From Bradyrhizobium sp. SZCCT0153 (GTDB lineage Bacteria > Pseudomonadota > Alphaproteobacteria > Rhizobiales > Xanthobacteraceae): a stretch of DNA of 64,000 bases. Shown piece by piece: positions 51,609 through 60,689 of this stretch (positions within the stretch are counted from its first letter, which is position 1; each line of letters starts with the position of its first letter). The notes below the pieces were generated by a model, which saw only the letters and a program-made list of their open reading frames with translations, had not been told where the DNA came from and ran no database searches. The position numbers were made by a program, and so were the translations under genes. The stretch lies in contig NZ_JAFCKS010000011.1 of assembly GCF_018129995.1 (NCBI RefSeq), positions 62,001-126,000 on the forward strand, in the 5' to 3' direction.

Positions 51609-54600
51609 ATGAAAATCACCCGCCTGCGCCTTCACGGCTTCAAGTCCTTCGTTGAGCCGACCGACTTCGTCATCGAGCCCGGCCTGACCGGCGTGGTCGG
51701 ACCCAACGGCTGCGGCAAGTCGAATCTCGTCGAGGCGCTGCGCTGGGCGATGGGCGAGACCTCGTACAAGTCGTTGCGCGCCGCCGACATGGACGCGGTG
51801 ATCTTCGCCGGCTCCGGCAATCGTCCGGCGCGCAACCACGCCGAAGTGACGATGACGATCGACAATGCCGATCGCACCGCGCCGGCGGCGATGAACGACA
51901 GCCAGCTGCTCGAAATCTCGCGCCGCATCGAGCGCGAGGCCGGTTCGGTTTATCGCATCAACGGCCGCGACGTGCGCGCGCGCGACGTGCAGATCCTGTT
52001 CGCGGACGCCGCCACCGGTGCGCGCTCGCCGGCCCTCGTCCACCAGGGCAAGATCGGCGAGATCATCCAGGCCAAGCCCGAGCAGCGCCGCCGCGTGCTG
52101 GAAGACGCCGCCGGCGTCGCCGGCCTGCATGCCCGCCGCCACGAGGCCGAGCTGCGGCTCAAGGCGGCCGAAACCAACCTCACCCGCGTCGAGGACGTGA
52201 TCGGCCAGCTCGCAGGCCAGATGGAAGGCCTGAAGAAGCAGGCCCGCCAGGCCGTGCGTTATCGCGAGGTCGCGGCCAAGGTCCGCAAGGCCGAAGCCAC
52301 CCTGTTCCATCTGCGCTGGATCGGCGCCCATGCCGACGTCAACGAATCCGGCCAGACTCACGATCTTGCGGTCCGCGAGATGGCCGAGCGCACCCAGCAC
52401 CAGGCCGAGGCCGCCCGCATCCAGGCCATTCGCGCCGCCGAAATGCCGGCGCTGCGCGATGCCGAAGCACGCGCCGCGGCAGGCCTTCAGCGCCTGACCA
52501 ATGCCCGCGAGCTGCTCGACCGCGAGGAAGAGCGCGCCAAGGAGCGCGTCGCCGAGCTCGAGCGCCGCCTCGCCCAGTTCGAAGGCGACATCTCGCGCGC
52601 CCAGCAGCAGACCATGGACGCCGATGTCGCGCTGCAGCGGCTCGACGCCGAGGACGCTGAGCTGAAGGAAGAAATCAAGTCGCGCGTCGAGAAGCGCTCC
52701 GGCGTCGATGAGCGTGTCGCGGAAGCCGAGGCCGTGCTGACCGAAACCGAGCAGCAGTTCGCCGAGCTCACCACCGCGCTCGCCGACCTCACCGCCAAGC
52801 GCAATCAACTCGAAGCCAACGTCCGCACCCACCGCGACAAGCTCGCCCGGCTCGACCAGGAAATCGCGAATGTCACTGCGGAAGAGCAGAAGCTTGCCGA
52901 CGAGACCGGCGGCTTCGGCGATCTCGACGAGCTGACCGCGACGGTCGAGACCGCCGAGCAGACACTCGCGGCTTCGGAAGCCGCGGCGCAGGCGAGCGAA
53001 GCGGCCCACGTCGCCGCGCGCCAGACGCTGGAATCCTCGCGTTCGCCGCTGGTCGAGGCCGACAAGCGCGTGCAGCGGCTCGAGACCGAGGCGCGCACGA
53101 TCTCCAAGATCGTCAACGGCGAGACCAAGAACCTGTGGCCGCCGATCATCGACGGCATCACCGTCGACAAGGGCTTCGAGAAGGCGATCGGTGCCGCGCT
53201 CGGCGACGATCTCGATGCGCCGATCGACCCGTCGGCGCCGATGCGCTGGACCAATGTCGGCATCACCGACGGCGATCCGGAGCTGCCCGAAGGCGTCGTT
53301 CCGCTCGCGAGCCACGTGCAGGCCCCGGCCGAGCTGACCCGCCGCCTGGCGCAGATCGGCGTGGTGCCGCGCGAGCGCGGCGCCGAGCTGGTCTCGCAGC
53401 TCAAGACCGGCCAGCGGCTGGTTTCGCCCGAAGGCGACGTCTGGCGCTGGGACGGCTTCGTCGCCGCGGCTCACGCACCGACCGGCGCGGCGCGGCGCCT
53501 TGCCGAGCGCGCCCGCCTCGTCGACATCGAGAACGAGCTGGAGCAGGCCCGCATCGACGCGCAGATCAAGCGCCAGGCGCTGGACAACGCCGAGTCCGAG
53601 CTGCAGATGGCGGCGAGCACCGAAGGCGCGAGCCGCGAAGCCTGGCGCGCCGCGCAGCGCGAGCTCAACGTCGCGCGCGAGCGCCATGCCACCGCCGAGC
53701 GCGAGATCAGCCGCCGCGCCGCGCGCAAGGCCACGCTGTCGGAGGCGCACAGCCGTCTCGCCGCCGACCGCGCCGAGGCCGAAGCCGCCTACGAATATGC
53801 CGAAGCCGGCATCTCCGAGCTGCCGTCGAGCGAGGACACCGAGACCCGTCTCGCCGCCGTCCGCAGCGACATCGAAGGCCACCGGCGCATGGCCGCCCAG
53901 GTCCGCGCCGAGGCGCAGGCGCTGGCGCGCGAAGCCGAGCTCGCCGACCGCCGCGTGCAGGCGATCCTCGCCGAACGCACCGAGTGGCAGAACCGCAAGG
54001 AGAGCGCGGCCTCGCACATCGACACCATCCAGGCCCGCATTGCCGAACTCACGATCGAACGCAGCGATCTCGAGAACGCCCCCGCCGTGTTCGCCGAGAA
54101 GCGCAGTGCGCTGATCACCGAGATCGAATACGCCGAGAACGACCGCCGCATGGCCGCCGACGCGCTCGCCACCGCGGAAACCGCGATGGCGGAGACCGAT
54201 CGCGTCGCCAAGCTGACGCTCGAGGCGCTCTCCAGCTCCCGCGAGGCCACCGCCCGCGCCGAGGAGCGCATGGAAGGCGCAAGGCGCCGGCTCGAGGACA
54301 TCGAGCGCGAGATCCGCGACATGCTGGAAGTCGAGCCGCAGGCCGTGGCCGGCCTTGCCGAGATCGAGCCCGGCGCGGAGCTGCCGCCGCTGCACGACAT
54401 CGAGGAAGACCTCGAAAAAATGCGCCGCGATCGCGAGCGCCTGGGCGCGGTGAACCTGCGCGCCGAAGAGGAGCTGCGCGAGGTCGAGACCCAGCACACC
54501 GGTCTCGTCACCGAGCGCGACGACCTCGTCGAAGCCATCAAACGACTGCGCCAGGGCATCCAGAGCCTCAACAAGGAAGCACGCGAGCGGCTCCTGACCT

Positions 54601-55073
54601 CGTTCGAGGTCGTCAACAACCACTTCAAGCGCCTGTTCGTCGAGCTGTTCGGCGGCGGCGAGGCGGCGCTGCATCTGATCGAGAGCGACGACCCGCTGGA
54701 AGCCGGTCTCGAGATCATCGCAAAGCCCCCGGGCAAGAAGCCGCAGACGCTGTCGCTGCTCTCGGGCGGCGAGCAGGCACTGACCGCGATGGCGCTGATC
54801 TTCGCGGTGTTCCTCACCAACCCTTCCCCGATCTGCGTGCTGGACGAAGTCGACGCGCCGCTCGACGACCACAATGTCGAGCGCTACTGCAACCTGCTCA
54901 ACGAGATGACCAGTTCGACCGACACGCGCTTCGTCATCATCACCCACAACCCGATCACGATGGCGCGGATGAACCGCTTGTTCGGCGTCACCATGGCCGA
55001 GCGCGGCGTGTCGCAGCTGGTGTCGGTGAGCCTGTCAGAGGCGGTGGACATTCTCGACCAGAACGTAGCGTGA
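51609..55073 (+). CDS. smc: Chromosome segregation protein SMC
   Basis: Condensin ATPase, 1154 residues. The N-terminal head has Walker A GVVGPNGCGKSNLVEALRWA; long Ala/Glu/Arg-rich coiled coils flank the hinge (about 500-660); the C-terminal head has the signature LSLLSGGEQALTAMAL and Walker B ICVLDEVDAPLDD. Full length for the family. scpAB are not in this window. ATG at 51609. Confidence 0.97.
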   Translation: MKITRLRLHGFKSFVEPTDFVIEPGLTGVVGPNGCGKSNLVEALRWAMGETSYKSLRAADMDAVIFAGSGNRPARNHAEVTMTIDNADRTAPAAMNDSQLLEISRRIEREAGSVYRINGRDVRARDVQILFADAATGARSPALVHQGKIGEIIQAKPEQRRRVLEDAAGVAGLHARRHEAELRLKAAETNLTRVEDVIGQLAGQMEGLKKQARQAVRYREVAAKVRKAEATLFHLRWIGAHADVNESGQTHDLAVREMAERTQHQAEAARIQAIRAAEMPALRDAEARAAAGLQRLTNARELLDREEERAKERVAELERRLAQFEGDISRAQQQTMDADVALQRLDAEDAELKEEIKSRVEKRSGVDERVAEAEAVLTETEQQFAELTTALADLTAKRNQLEANVRTHRDKLARLDQEIANVTAEEQKLADETGGFGDLDELTATVETAEQTLAASEAAAQASEAAHVAARQTLESSRSPLVEADKRVQRLETEARTISKIVNGETKNLWPPIIDGITVDKGFEKAIGAALGDDLDAPIDPSAPMRWTNVGITDGDPELPEGVVPLASHVQAPAELTRRLAQIGVVPRERGAELVSQLKTGQRLVSPEGDVWRWDGFVAAAHAPTGAARRLAERARLVDIENELEQARIDAQIKRQALDNAESELQMAASTEGASREAWRAAQRELNVARERHATAEREISRRAARKATLSEAHSRLAADRAEAEAAYEYAEAGISELPSSEDTETRLAAVRSDIEGHRRMAAQVRAEAQALAREAELADRRVQAILAERTEWQNRKESAASHIDTIQARIAELTIERSDLENAPAVFAEKRSALITEIEYAENDRRMAADALATAETAMAETDRVAKLTLEALSSSREATARAEERMEGARRRLEDIEREIRDMLEVEPQAVAGLAEIEPGAELPPLHDIEEDLEKMRRDRERLGAVNLRAEEELREVETQHTGLVTERDDLVEAIKRLRQGIQSLNKEARERLLTSFEVVNNHFKRLFVELFGGGEAALHLIESDDPLEAGLEIIAKPPGKKPQTLSLLSGGEQALTAMALIFAVFLTNPSPICVLDEVDAPLDDHNVERYCNLLNEMTSSTDTRFVIITHNPITMARMNRLFGVTMAERGVSQLVSVSLSEAVDILDQNVA

Positions 55074-55105
55074 TACGGCTGGCCCAGAAATGACGGTGGG
55101 CGGAC

Positions 55106-56083
55106 ATGATCTCGCCCACACTCCCCTCTGAACTGAAGGCCGCCCTCGACGGCAAGCTCCAGGGTTTTTCGCGCACCGACGCCGCACAGCGATCGCAGAA
55201 AATCTCGACCACCTATCGCGCCGGCGGCGGCTCCGGCACGATCAGGTCCGAAGCCGATGCGCTCGCCTACGCGCTTGCGCGGATGCCGGCGACCTACGCG
55301 GCCGTGGCCGCGAGCCTGAACGCTTTGACCGAGATCGCGCCGGACCTCGTCCCGGAGACACTGCTCGACGTCGGAGCCGGTCCGGGCACCGCAAGCTGGG
55401 CCGCCGCGGAGGCGTTTCCCTCGCTGCAGGACTTCACCCTGCTCGACGCCAACGCGACCCTGAGCCGGCTTGCGCTCGAACTCGCGCGTGACAGCACGCG
55501 TCTGGCGGAATGTCGCTATCTGCCGGGCGATGCCGGCGCAAACCTCGCCCAAGCCTCGCAAGCCGATCTCGTCATTGCGAGCTATATCATCGGCGAGCTC
55601 AGCGAGGGCGATCAACGCAGCCTCGCCGATGCGATGTGGACGAAGGCGCGCCACGCGCTGGTCGTGATCGAGCCCGGCACGCCGGCCGGCTACGCGCGCA
55701 TCCTCGCGCTCCGCCAGCAACTGATCGCAGCCGGCGCCTTCGTCGCCGCCCCCTGCCCGCACGAAAAGCCATGCCCGCTCACGGCGCCGGACTGGTGCCA
55801 TTTCAGCCAGCGCCTGCCACGCTCACAGGCGCACCGCCAGATCAAGGGCGCCGACGTGCCGTTCGAGGACGAACGCTTCATCTACGTCGCCCTGACCCGC
55901 ACGCCGCCCGAAAGCCGCGCGTCGCGCGTGCTGGCGCCGCCGGATCTCGGCAAGGCCGAGATCACGGCGAAGCTCTGCACCGAGGGCGGCGTCGCCACGA
56001 CGAAGGTGCCGCGCCGCGACAGGGCCGCTTATGCAAGCGCCCGACGCTGGCGCTGGGGCGATGCCGTCCTGTCCGAAAGTTAA
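55106..56083 (+). CDS. Rsm22-family small ribosomal subunit methyltransferase-like protein
   Basis: A 325-residue protein of the Rsm22/METTL17 group: SAM-binding motif TLLDVGAGPGTASWAAAEAFP, ADLVIASYIIGELS, and the Cys set CPHEKPCPLTAPDWCHFSQRLPRSQ, a likely Fe-S cluster site. Eukaryotic relatives assist mitochondrial small-subunit assembly and may no longer methylate; the bacterial role is unclear. ATG at 55106, 32 bases after smc; possibly co-transcribed. Confidence 0.88.
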   Translation: MISPTLPSELKAALDGKLQGFSRTDAAQRSQKISTTYRAGGGSGTIRSEADALAYALARMPATYAAVAASLNALTEIAPDLVPETLLDVGAGPGTASWAAAEAFPSLQDFTLLDANATLSRLALELARDSTRLAECRYLPGDAGANLAQASQADLVIASYIIGELSEGDQRSLADAMWTKARHALVVIEPGTPAGYARILALRQQLIAAGAFVAAPCPHEKPCPLTAPDWCHFSQRLPRSQAHRQIKGADVPFEDERFIYVALTRTPPESRASRVLAPPDLGKAEITAKLCTEGGVATTKVPRRDRAAYASARRWRWGDAVLSES

Positions 56084-56221
56084 CCTCGTCACCCGCTTTT
56101 GCCTTGAACTCGGATGGCTCTCCATCCGACCAAATCCTACCTCCCCTCCGCGCCGGGGCTCTCGCCCTGCGCCATTTTGGTCTAGGCTAGGCTCGCCTTC
56201 TTCCCCCATCAGGAGTTCTCC

Positions 56222-56782
56222 ATGTCGACCGGCTGGATCGTTCTCGGCGTCATCGTCGTACTCGTGTTCTTGGCCTTCAGCGCCTACAACCGCCTGGTGG
56301 CGCTGGGCCAGCGCGTCGGCCAGGCCTTTGCCGACATCGACGTGCAGCTCAAGCAGCGCCACGACCTCATCCCGAACCTGGTCGAGACCGTGAAGGGCTA
56401 TGCCTCGCATGAGCGCGGCACGCTCGACGACGTCATCAAGGCGCGCAATTCGGCGATGTCGGCGCAGGGCCCGGCGCAGGTGTCGGCGGCCGAGAACCAG
56501 CTCTCCGGCGCGCTCGGCCGGCTGATCGCGCTGTCGGAGGCCTATCCCGACCTCAAGGCCAACGCCAATTTCCAGCAGCTCGCCAGCGAGCTTTCCGACC
56601 TCGAGAACAAGATCGCGGCAAGCCGCCGCTTCTTCAACAGCGCGGTCCAGGAATACAACACCGGCATCCAGCAGATGCCGGCCGCGTTGTTCGCCGGCAT
56701 GTTCGGCTTCACCAGGAAGGACTTCTTCGATCTCGGCGCCAGCCGCACTGAGGTCGAGGCGACGCCGCAGGTGAAATTCTGA
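56222..56782 (+). CDS. LemA family protein
   Basis: A 186-residue protein with one N-terminal membrane helix (WIVLGVIVVLVFLAFSAYNRLV) and the LemA helical bundle (ADIDVQLKQRHDLIPNLVETVKGYASHE, SEAYPDLKANANFQQLASELSDLENKI, AVQEYNTGIQQMPAALFAGMFGF). It is 32 bases from the M48 peptidase gene, the usual partner of LemA. Function of LemA is not settled; the pairing suggests membrane protein quality control. Confidence 0.95.
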   Translation: MSTGWIVLGVIVVLVFLAFSAYNRLVALGQRVGQAFADIDVQLKQRHDLIPNLVETVKGYASHERGTLDDVIKARNSAMSAQGPAQVSAAENQLSGALGRLIALSEAYPDLKANANFQQLASELSDLENKIAASRRFFNSAVQEYNTGIQQMPAALFAGMFGFTRKDFFDLGASRTEVEATPQVKF

Positions 56783-56814
56783 GTTGAGCCGATAGGCCGG
56801 CAGGGCATCGCGTC

Positions 56815-58032
56815 ATGGCCGCGTATGGTCTCTACACGCACATCGCCTCGAACAAGTTTCGTTCGACGCTGCTGCTCGCCGGCCTGTTCGCGCTGGTCTA
56901 CGTGCTGGTCTACGCGGGTGCGCTGGTCGCCGAAGTCGTCATCAACGGCAACGGGACCGTCGCTTATTATCTGAACCGGGCCTTCTACGACCTGCTTAAG
57001 GCCGCGCCGTTCGCGACGATCGCAGCGGCCGTCTGGGTCGTGATCGCCTATTTCTTCCACCAGTCGATGATCGACGCGGTGACCGGCGGCCACGACGTCA
57101 CCCGGCAGGAAGAGCCGCGGCTCTACAACCTGCTCGAAAATCTCTGCATCTCGCGCGGCATCACCATGCCGAAGCTGAAGATCATGGAGAGCCCGGCGCT
57201 GAACGCGTTCGCGACCGGCCTGAACCCGCGGCAGTATTCGGTCACTGTCACCACCGGTCTCCTCGATGCGCTGAACGACAAGGAGATCGAGGCGGTGCTG
57301 GGCCACGAGCTGACCCACATCAGGAACGGCGACGTGCAGCTGATGGTCGTCGCCGTCATCATCGCCGGCGTGGTCGGCTTCTTCGGCGAATTGTTCTTCC
57401 GCGTGTTCACGAATTTGAGCTGGAGCTCCGGCGGCTCGTGGTCGTCGGGGTCCTCCTCGTCGTCGCGATCGTCCTCTTCGTCGAGCGACAGCAAGAGCTC
57501 AGGTGGCGGCGCCGTGATCGTCATCATCATCGCGGTCGTCCTGATCGTGGTGGCCTGGCTGCTGTCGCAGGTGGTGAAGCTCGCACTGTCGCGCTCGCGC
57601 GAATACCTCGCCGACGCAGGCTCGGTCGAGCTGACGAAAGATCCTGATGCCATGATCTCGGCGCTGCGCAAGATCGAGAACCGCGGCGAGTTGCCGGGCG
57701 CGACCTCGGCGGTCATGGAACTGTGCGTCGACAACCCGCGCGAGGGCTTTGCCGATCTGTTCGCGACCCACCCCTCGGTGCAGTCACGGGTCGATGCGCT
57801 GGTCAAGTTTGCCGGCGGCCACGATCCCGGTCCGCTGCCGCCGCCTGCGGACGAGCCGGACGAGCCTGAGGCTCAGGCCAACGAGCAGGACGGTCCGCCG
57901 CCGCTGCGCCAAGGGCCTTGGGACGATACAGGCGGCTCAGCCAGTCCACCGCCCGTGCCTGCACCCAGCTCCGCCGGAACCGCGGGCGGTAATCCGGTGG
58001 ACAATCCCATGGGTCCCTGGGGCCGTCATTGA
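56815..58032 (+). CDS. M48 family (HtpX-like) membrane metallopeptidase
   Basis: A 405-residue zinc peptidase with N-terminal membrane helices (about 18-42 and 65-85), the zinc motif HELTH in EAVLGHELTHIRNGD, and the third ligand region in SREYLADAGSVELT. A run of about 30 mostly Ser/Gly residues (SGGSWSSGSSSSSRSSSSSS and on) splits the transmembrane part, and the last 75 residues are Pro/Gly-rich and disordered. Such low-complexity additions are unusual compared with E. coli HtpX (about 290 aa). Pairs with lemA. Confidence 0.93.
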   Translation: MAAYGLYTHIASNKFRSTLLLAGLFALVYVLVYAGALVAEVVINGNGTVAYYLNRAFYDLLKAAPFATIAAAVWVVIAYFFHQSMIDAVTGGHDVTRQEEPRLYNLLENLCISRGITMPKLKIMESPALNAFATGLNPRQYSVTVTTGLLDALNDKEIEAVLGHELTHIRNGDVQLMVVAVIIAGVVGFFGELFFRVFTNLSWSSGGSWSSGSSSSSRSSSSSSDSKSSGGGAVIVIIIAVVLIVVAWLLSQVVKLALSRSREYLADAGSVELTKDPDAMISALRKIENRGELPGATSAVMELCVDNPREGFADLFATHPSVQSRVDALVKFAGGHDPGPLPPPADEPDEPEAQANEQDGPPPLRQGPWDDTGGSASPPPVPAPSSAGTAGGNPVDNPMGPWGRH

Positions 58033-58158
58033 GCAGGCGATTTCCCGCCACGCGCGACAGTTTCACCGCGGTTGGGAAAAACCTCGGGAATTGCCGCAAC
58101 CGGGGCCTCCGGAATTGAATTCTCCCTTGTTTCTGCCATGTTCGCGCCCAACAGCAGA

Positions 58159-58180
58159 CTTGGGACATCCTTGGGACATC
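58159..58180. repeat. 11-bp tandem repeat upstream of the ParA-like gene
   Basis: Two exact, adjacent copies of CTTGGGACATC (58159-58169, 58170-58180), about 60 bases before the ATG of the ParA-like gene. The 11-bp period is one helical turn, so it could be a regulator site or sit near the promoter. Confidence 0.5.
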
Positions 58181-58238
58181 GATTTGGGGCCCGGCCGATT
58201 GCGACCTCGCGATCGGGGGCGCGCGTTAGGGGACAGCA

Positions 58239-58991
58239 ATGGCAAAGCCGGCAGTGGTTGTGGTGGGCGCAGACAAGGGCGGGGTCGGCAAGACCACGGT
58301 GTCGCGCACCTTGCTCGATTATTTTTCCGCCAACAACGTGCCGACCCGCGCCTTCGACACGGAGTCGCCGCGCGGAACCCTGAAGCGCTTCCACCCTGAC
58401 ATCACCGAGATCGTCGACATGACGACGACGGCCGATCAGATGAAGATCTTCGATACGCTCAACGCGACGAGCCCGTCGGTCACCGTGATCGACGTCCGCG
58501 CCGGCCTGCTCTCGCCGGCGCTCGCCTCGCTGCGTGACATCGGTTTCCTCGACGCCGCCAAGGCCGGCCAGATCACCTTTGCCGTATTCCACATTCTCGG
58601 ACCCTCGATCGCCTCGCTGGACGAGATCGCCGAGACTGCGGGTTTCATGACCGGCGCAAAATATTTCCTGGTGAAGAACTTCATCAACGACACCCAGTTC
58701 TTCCAATGGGACCAGGCGACCTACAATTCCTACTTCCACCGCATCAAGGACGCCACCGAACTGACCATCCCCAAGCTCAACGAAATGGCCTATGAGCAGG
58801 TCGAGGTGTCCTCCGTCCCGTTCCTGAAATTCGTCGCCAACAAGGGCATCAACGACGAGGCCGCGAATTATTCGTTCGTGCTGCGCGGTTATGTCCGGCA
58901 CTGGCTCGCCAACGTCTGGAGCGAGTTCGACCGCATCCACCTGACTGACATCGTCGGATCCAAGCCCAGCTCCCGCAACAGCGAAAAATAG
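58239..58991 (+). CDS. ParA/MinD-superfamily P-loop ATPase of unknown role
   Basis: A 250-residue protein. The deviant Walker A GADKGGVGKTTVSR (residues 10-23) with its signature Lys marks the ParA/MinD/TraL family; the Asp in AFDTESPRG and in VTVIDVRAG are the expected A' and B motifs. The remainder does not look like a chromosomal ParA (no ParB gene follows) nor MipZ. ATG at 58239 behind AGGGGA. A second P-loop protein follows by 60 bases, suggesting that they act together. Confidence 0.8.
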   Translation: MAKPAVVVVGADKGGVGKTTVSRTLLDYFSANNVPTRAFDTESPRGTLKRFHPDITEIVDMTTTADQMKIFDTLNATSPSVTVIDVRAGLLSPALASLRDIGFLDAAKAGQITFAVFHILGPSIASLDEIAETAGFMTGAKYFLVKNFINDTQFFQWDQATYNSYFHRIKDATELTIPKLNEMAYEQVEVSSVPFLKFVANKGINDEAANYSFVLRGYVRHWLANVWSEFDRIHLTDIVGSKPSSRNSEK

Positions 58992-59051
58992 TTGCGCAAG
59001 CCGGGCGGATGCGGCTGGATTGGGCGGCAAGTTGGCCTGATATAGCTGTCG

Positions 59052-59720
59052 ATGCCCGCGACACCCGTCTACATCATTTGCTCGCCCCGCCCGCAGGTCG
59101 GCAAGACCCTGCTGGCGCGGCTGCTCGCCGAATTCCTGCTGCTCAAGAACGGCAACGTCGCGGCCTTCGACGTCAACCTGAAGGAGCCGTCACTGCTCGA
59201 CTATCTGCCGAAGATCACGGAAACCGCCGACGTGATCGACACCTACGGCAAGATGCAGCTGATGGACCGCGTCATCGTCGATGACGGCCTTGCCAAGGTG
59301 ATCGACCTCGGCTTCCACGCCTTCGACGAGTTCTTCAAGATGGCCGGCGAGATCGGCCTGTTGAAGGAGGCCGCGCGCCGCCATGTCGCGCCGATGATCC
59401 TGTTCGTTGCCGACACCGACCGCGTCTCGGCCCGCGCCCACGAGATGCTGCGCGACCAGATCCCGCGGATGAACCTGATCACCGTGGACAATGAGTACAT
59501 CGTGCGCGGCGAGCTGCCGGTCGCGATGGCTACCGGGCGGGTATTCCGCCTGCCAGCGCTGCCCGGCTTCCTGAAGACCTATGTCGACCGGCTCAACTTT
59601 TCCTTCACCGGCTATCTGCGCCAGGAGAAGGACGCCTCGACCGAGCTGCACCAGTGGACCCGGCGCAATTACCTTGCTTTCCGCGAGCTCGAGCTCAGCC
59701 TGATCCTGCAACGGTCCTGA
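59052..59720 (+). CDS. Second P-loop NTPase-like protein, possible partner of the ParA-like ATPase
   Basis: A 222-residue protein starting MPATPVYIICSPRPQVGKTLLARLLAEFLLL: the P-loop PRPQVGKT is atypical (Ser/Pro where the first Gly should be) and lacks the ParA signature Lys. AFDVNLKEPSLLDYLP follows in the switch I position, as in SIMIBI NTPases, and VIDLGFHAFDEFF in the Walker B position. No family name recognised. It sits 60 bases after the ParA-like gene in the same direction. The GIY-YIG gene follows after 82 bases. Confidence 0.7.
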   Translation: MPATPVYIICSPRPQVGKTLLARLLAEFLLLKNGNVAAFDVNLKEPSLLDYLPKITETADVIDTYGKMQLMDRVIVDDGLAKVIDLGFHAFDEFFKMAGEIGLLKEAARRHVAPMILFVADTDRVSARAHEMLRDQIPRMNLITVDNEYIVRGELPVAMATGRVFRLPALPGFLKTYVDRLNFSFTGYLRQEKDASTELHQWTRRNYLAFRELELSLILQRS

Positions 59721-59802
59721 ATATTTACCCGGGCAATATTGACGTCTGGCGTCCCAAGCCGTACTGAGTGCGCATCAGCGTCCCTCAGCAAGGCCCTTCA
59801 CC

Positions 59803-60135
59803 GTGAGCATCGACCGGAAAGCTGCGATCGCCGCCTACAAGGAGCGCAAGACCGTTGCGGGCATCTACGTCGTCCGCTGCGCGGCCTCAGGCCAGGCCTG
59901 GGTCGGCCAAGCCCCGAACCTCGAGACGATTCAGAACCGCATCTGGTTCGCGCTGCGCCAGGGCAGCCACACCTGCCGCAGCCTCCAGGCCGCGTGGAAC
60001 GCGCATGGCGTGGCGGGACTGACGTTTGGCGAATGCGAGCGTCTGGAGGACGAGGAGACGGCCTATGTCAGGAACGCGCTGCTGAAGGAGCGCGCGCTGC
60101 ACTGGCGGGCCGAGCTGAAGGCCGAAGCGATCTGA
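59803..60135 (+). CDS. Stand-alone GIY-YIG domain protein
   Basis: A 110-residue protein that is little more than a GIY-YIG nuclease fold: VAGIYVVRCAASGQAWVGQAPNLET (GIY-AWVG), the following helix with QNRIWFALRQGSH, and the Glu in LTFGECERLEDEET. Related small rhizobial proteins are annotated as GIY-YIG nuclease family; nuclease activity is unproved. Start GTG at 59803. It converges with apt, stops five bases apart. Confidence 0.75.
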   Translation: MSIDRKAAIAAYKERKTVAGIYVVRCAASGQAWVGQAPNLETIQNRIWFALRQGSHTCRSLQAAWNAHGVAGLTFGECERLEDEETAYVRNALLKERALHWRAELKAEAI

Positions 60136-60140
60136 ACCTC

Positions 60141-60680
60141 TCAGTGCCCTTCGAACGTCATCAGCGTGCGCACCGGCACGTCCATGGAGCGCAGCTTGGC
60201 GGCGCCGCCGAGCTCGGGCAGGTCGATGATGAAGCAGGCAGCGACGACATTGGCGCCGATCTGGCGCAGCAGCTTCACCGCGCCTTCCGCAGTGCCGCCG
60301 GTGGCAATGAGGTCGTCGACCAGGATGACGCGCTCGCCGGGCGAAATGGCGTCGACATGCATCTCCATCTCGTCGATGCCGTATTCGAGCGAGTAGGCGA
60401 TGCGCACGGTGGTGTGCGGCAGCTTGCCTTTCTTGCGGATCGGCACGAAGCCGGCCGAGAGCTGGTGCGCCACCGCGCCGCCGATGATGAAGCCGCGCGC
60501 CTCCATGCCGGCGACCTTGTCGATCTTGTTGCCGGCCCAGGGATTGACCAGCTCGTCGACCGCGCGGCGGAACGCGCGCGCGTCCGCGAGCAAGGTCGTG
60601 ATGTCGCGGAACATGATCCCCGGTTTTGGATAATCGGGAATGGTACGGACGCTCGCCTTCAGATCGTGGTCAAAGGTCAT
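60141..60680 (-). CDS. apt: Adenine phosphoribosyltransferase
   Basis: Salvages adenine with PRPP to AMP. The 179-residue protein has VRTIPDYPKPGIMFRDITTLL, KVAGMEARGFIIGGAVAHQL, and the PRPP loop VILVDDLIATGGTAEGAVKLL. Its ATG lies nine bases after the trpE(G) stop, and those nine bases contain the ribosome binding site GAGG, so it is the second gene of the trp operon. Both Apt and the tryptophan pathway (TrpD) use PRPP. Confidence 0.97.
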   Translation of the reverse strand: MTFDHDLKASVRTIPDYPKPGIMFRDITTLLADARAFRRAVDELVNPWAGNKIDKVAGMEARGFIIGGAVAHQLSAGFVPIRKKGKLPHTTVRIAYSLEYGIDEMEMHVDAISPGERVILVDDLIATGGTAEGAVKLLRQIGANVVAACFIIDLPELGGAAKLRSMDVPVRTLMTFEGH

Positions 60681-60689
60681 TGGTGCCTC

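Noticed and set aside
51531..54947. 1138-codon open frame on the minus strand opposite smc
   Set aside because: Antisense shadow of smc; low-complexity translation without motifs, while the plus strand has all SMC motifs.
58239..58991. Calling the ParA-like gene parA or mipZ
   Set aside because: No parB partner, and the sequence outside the P-loop does not match either as far as I can tell.
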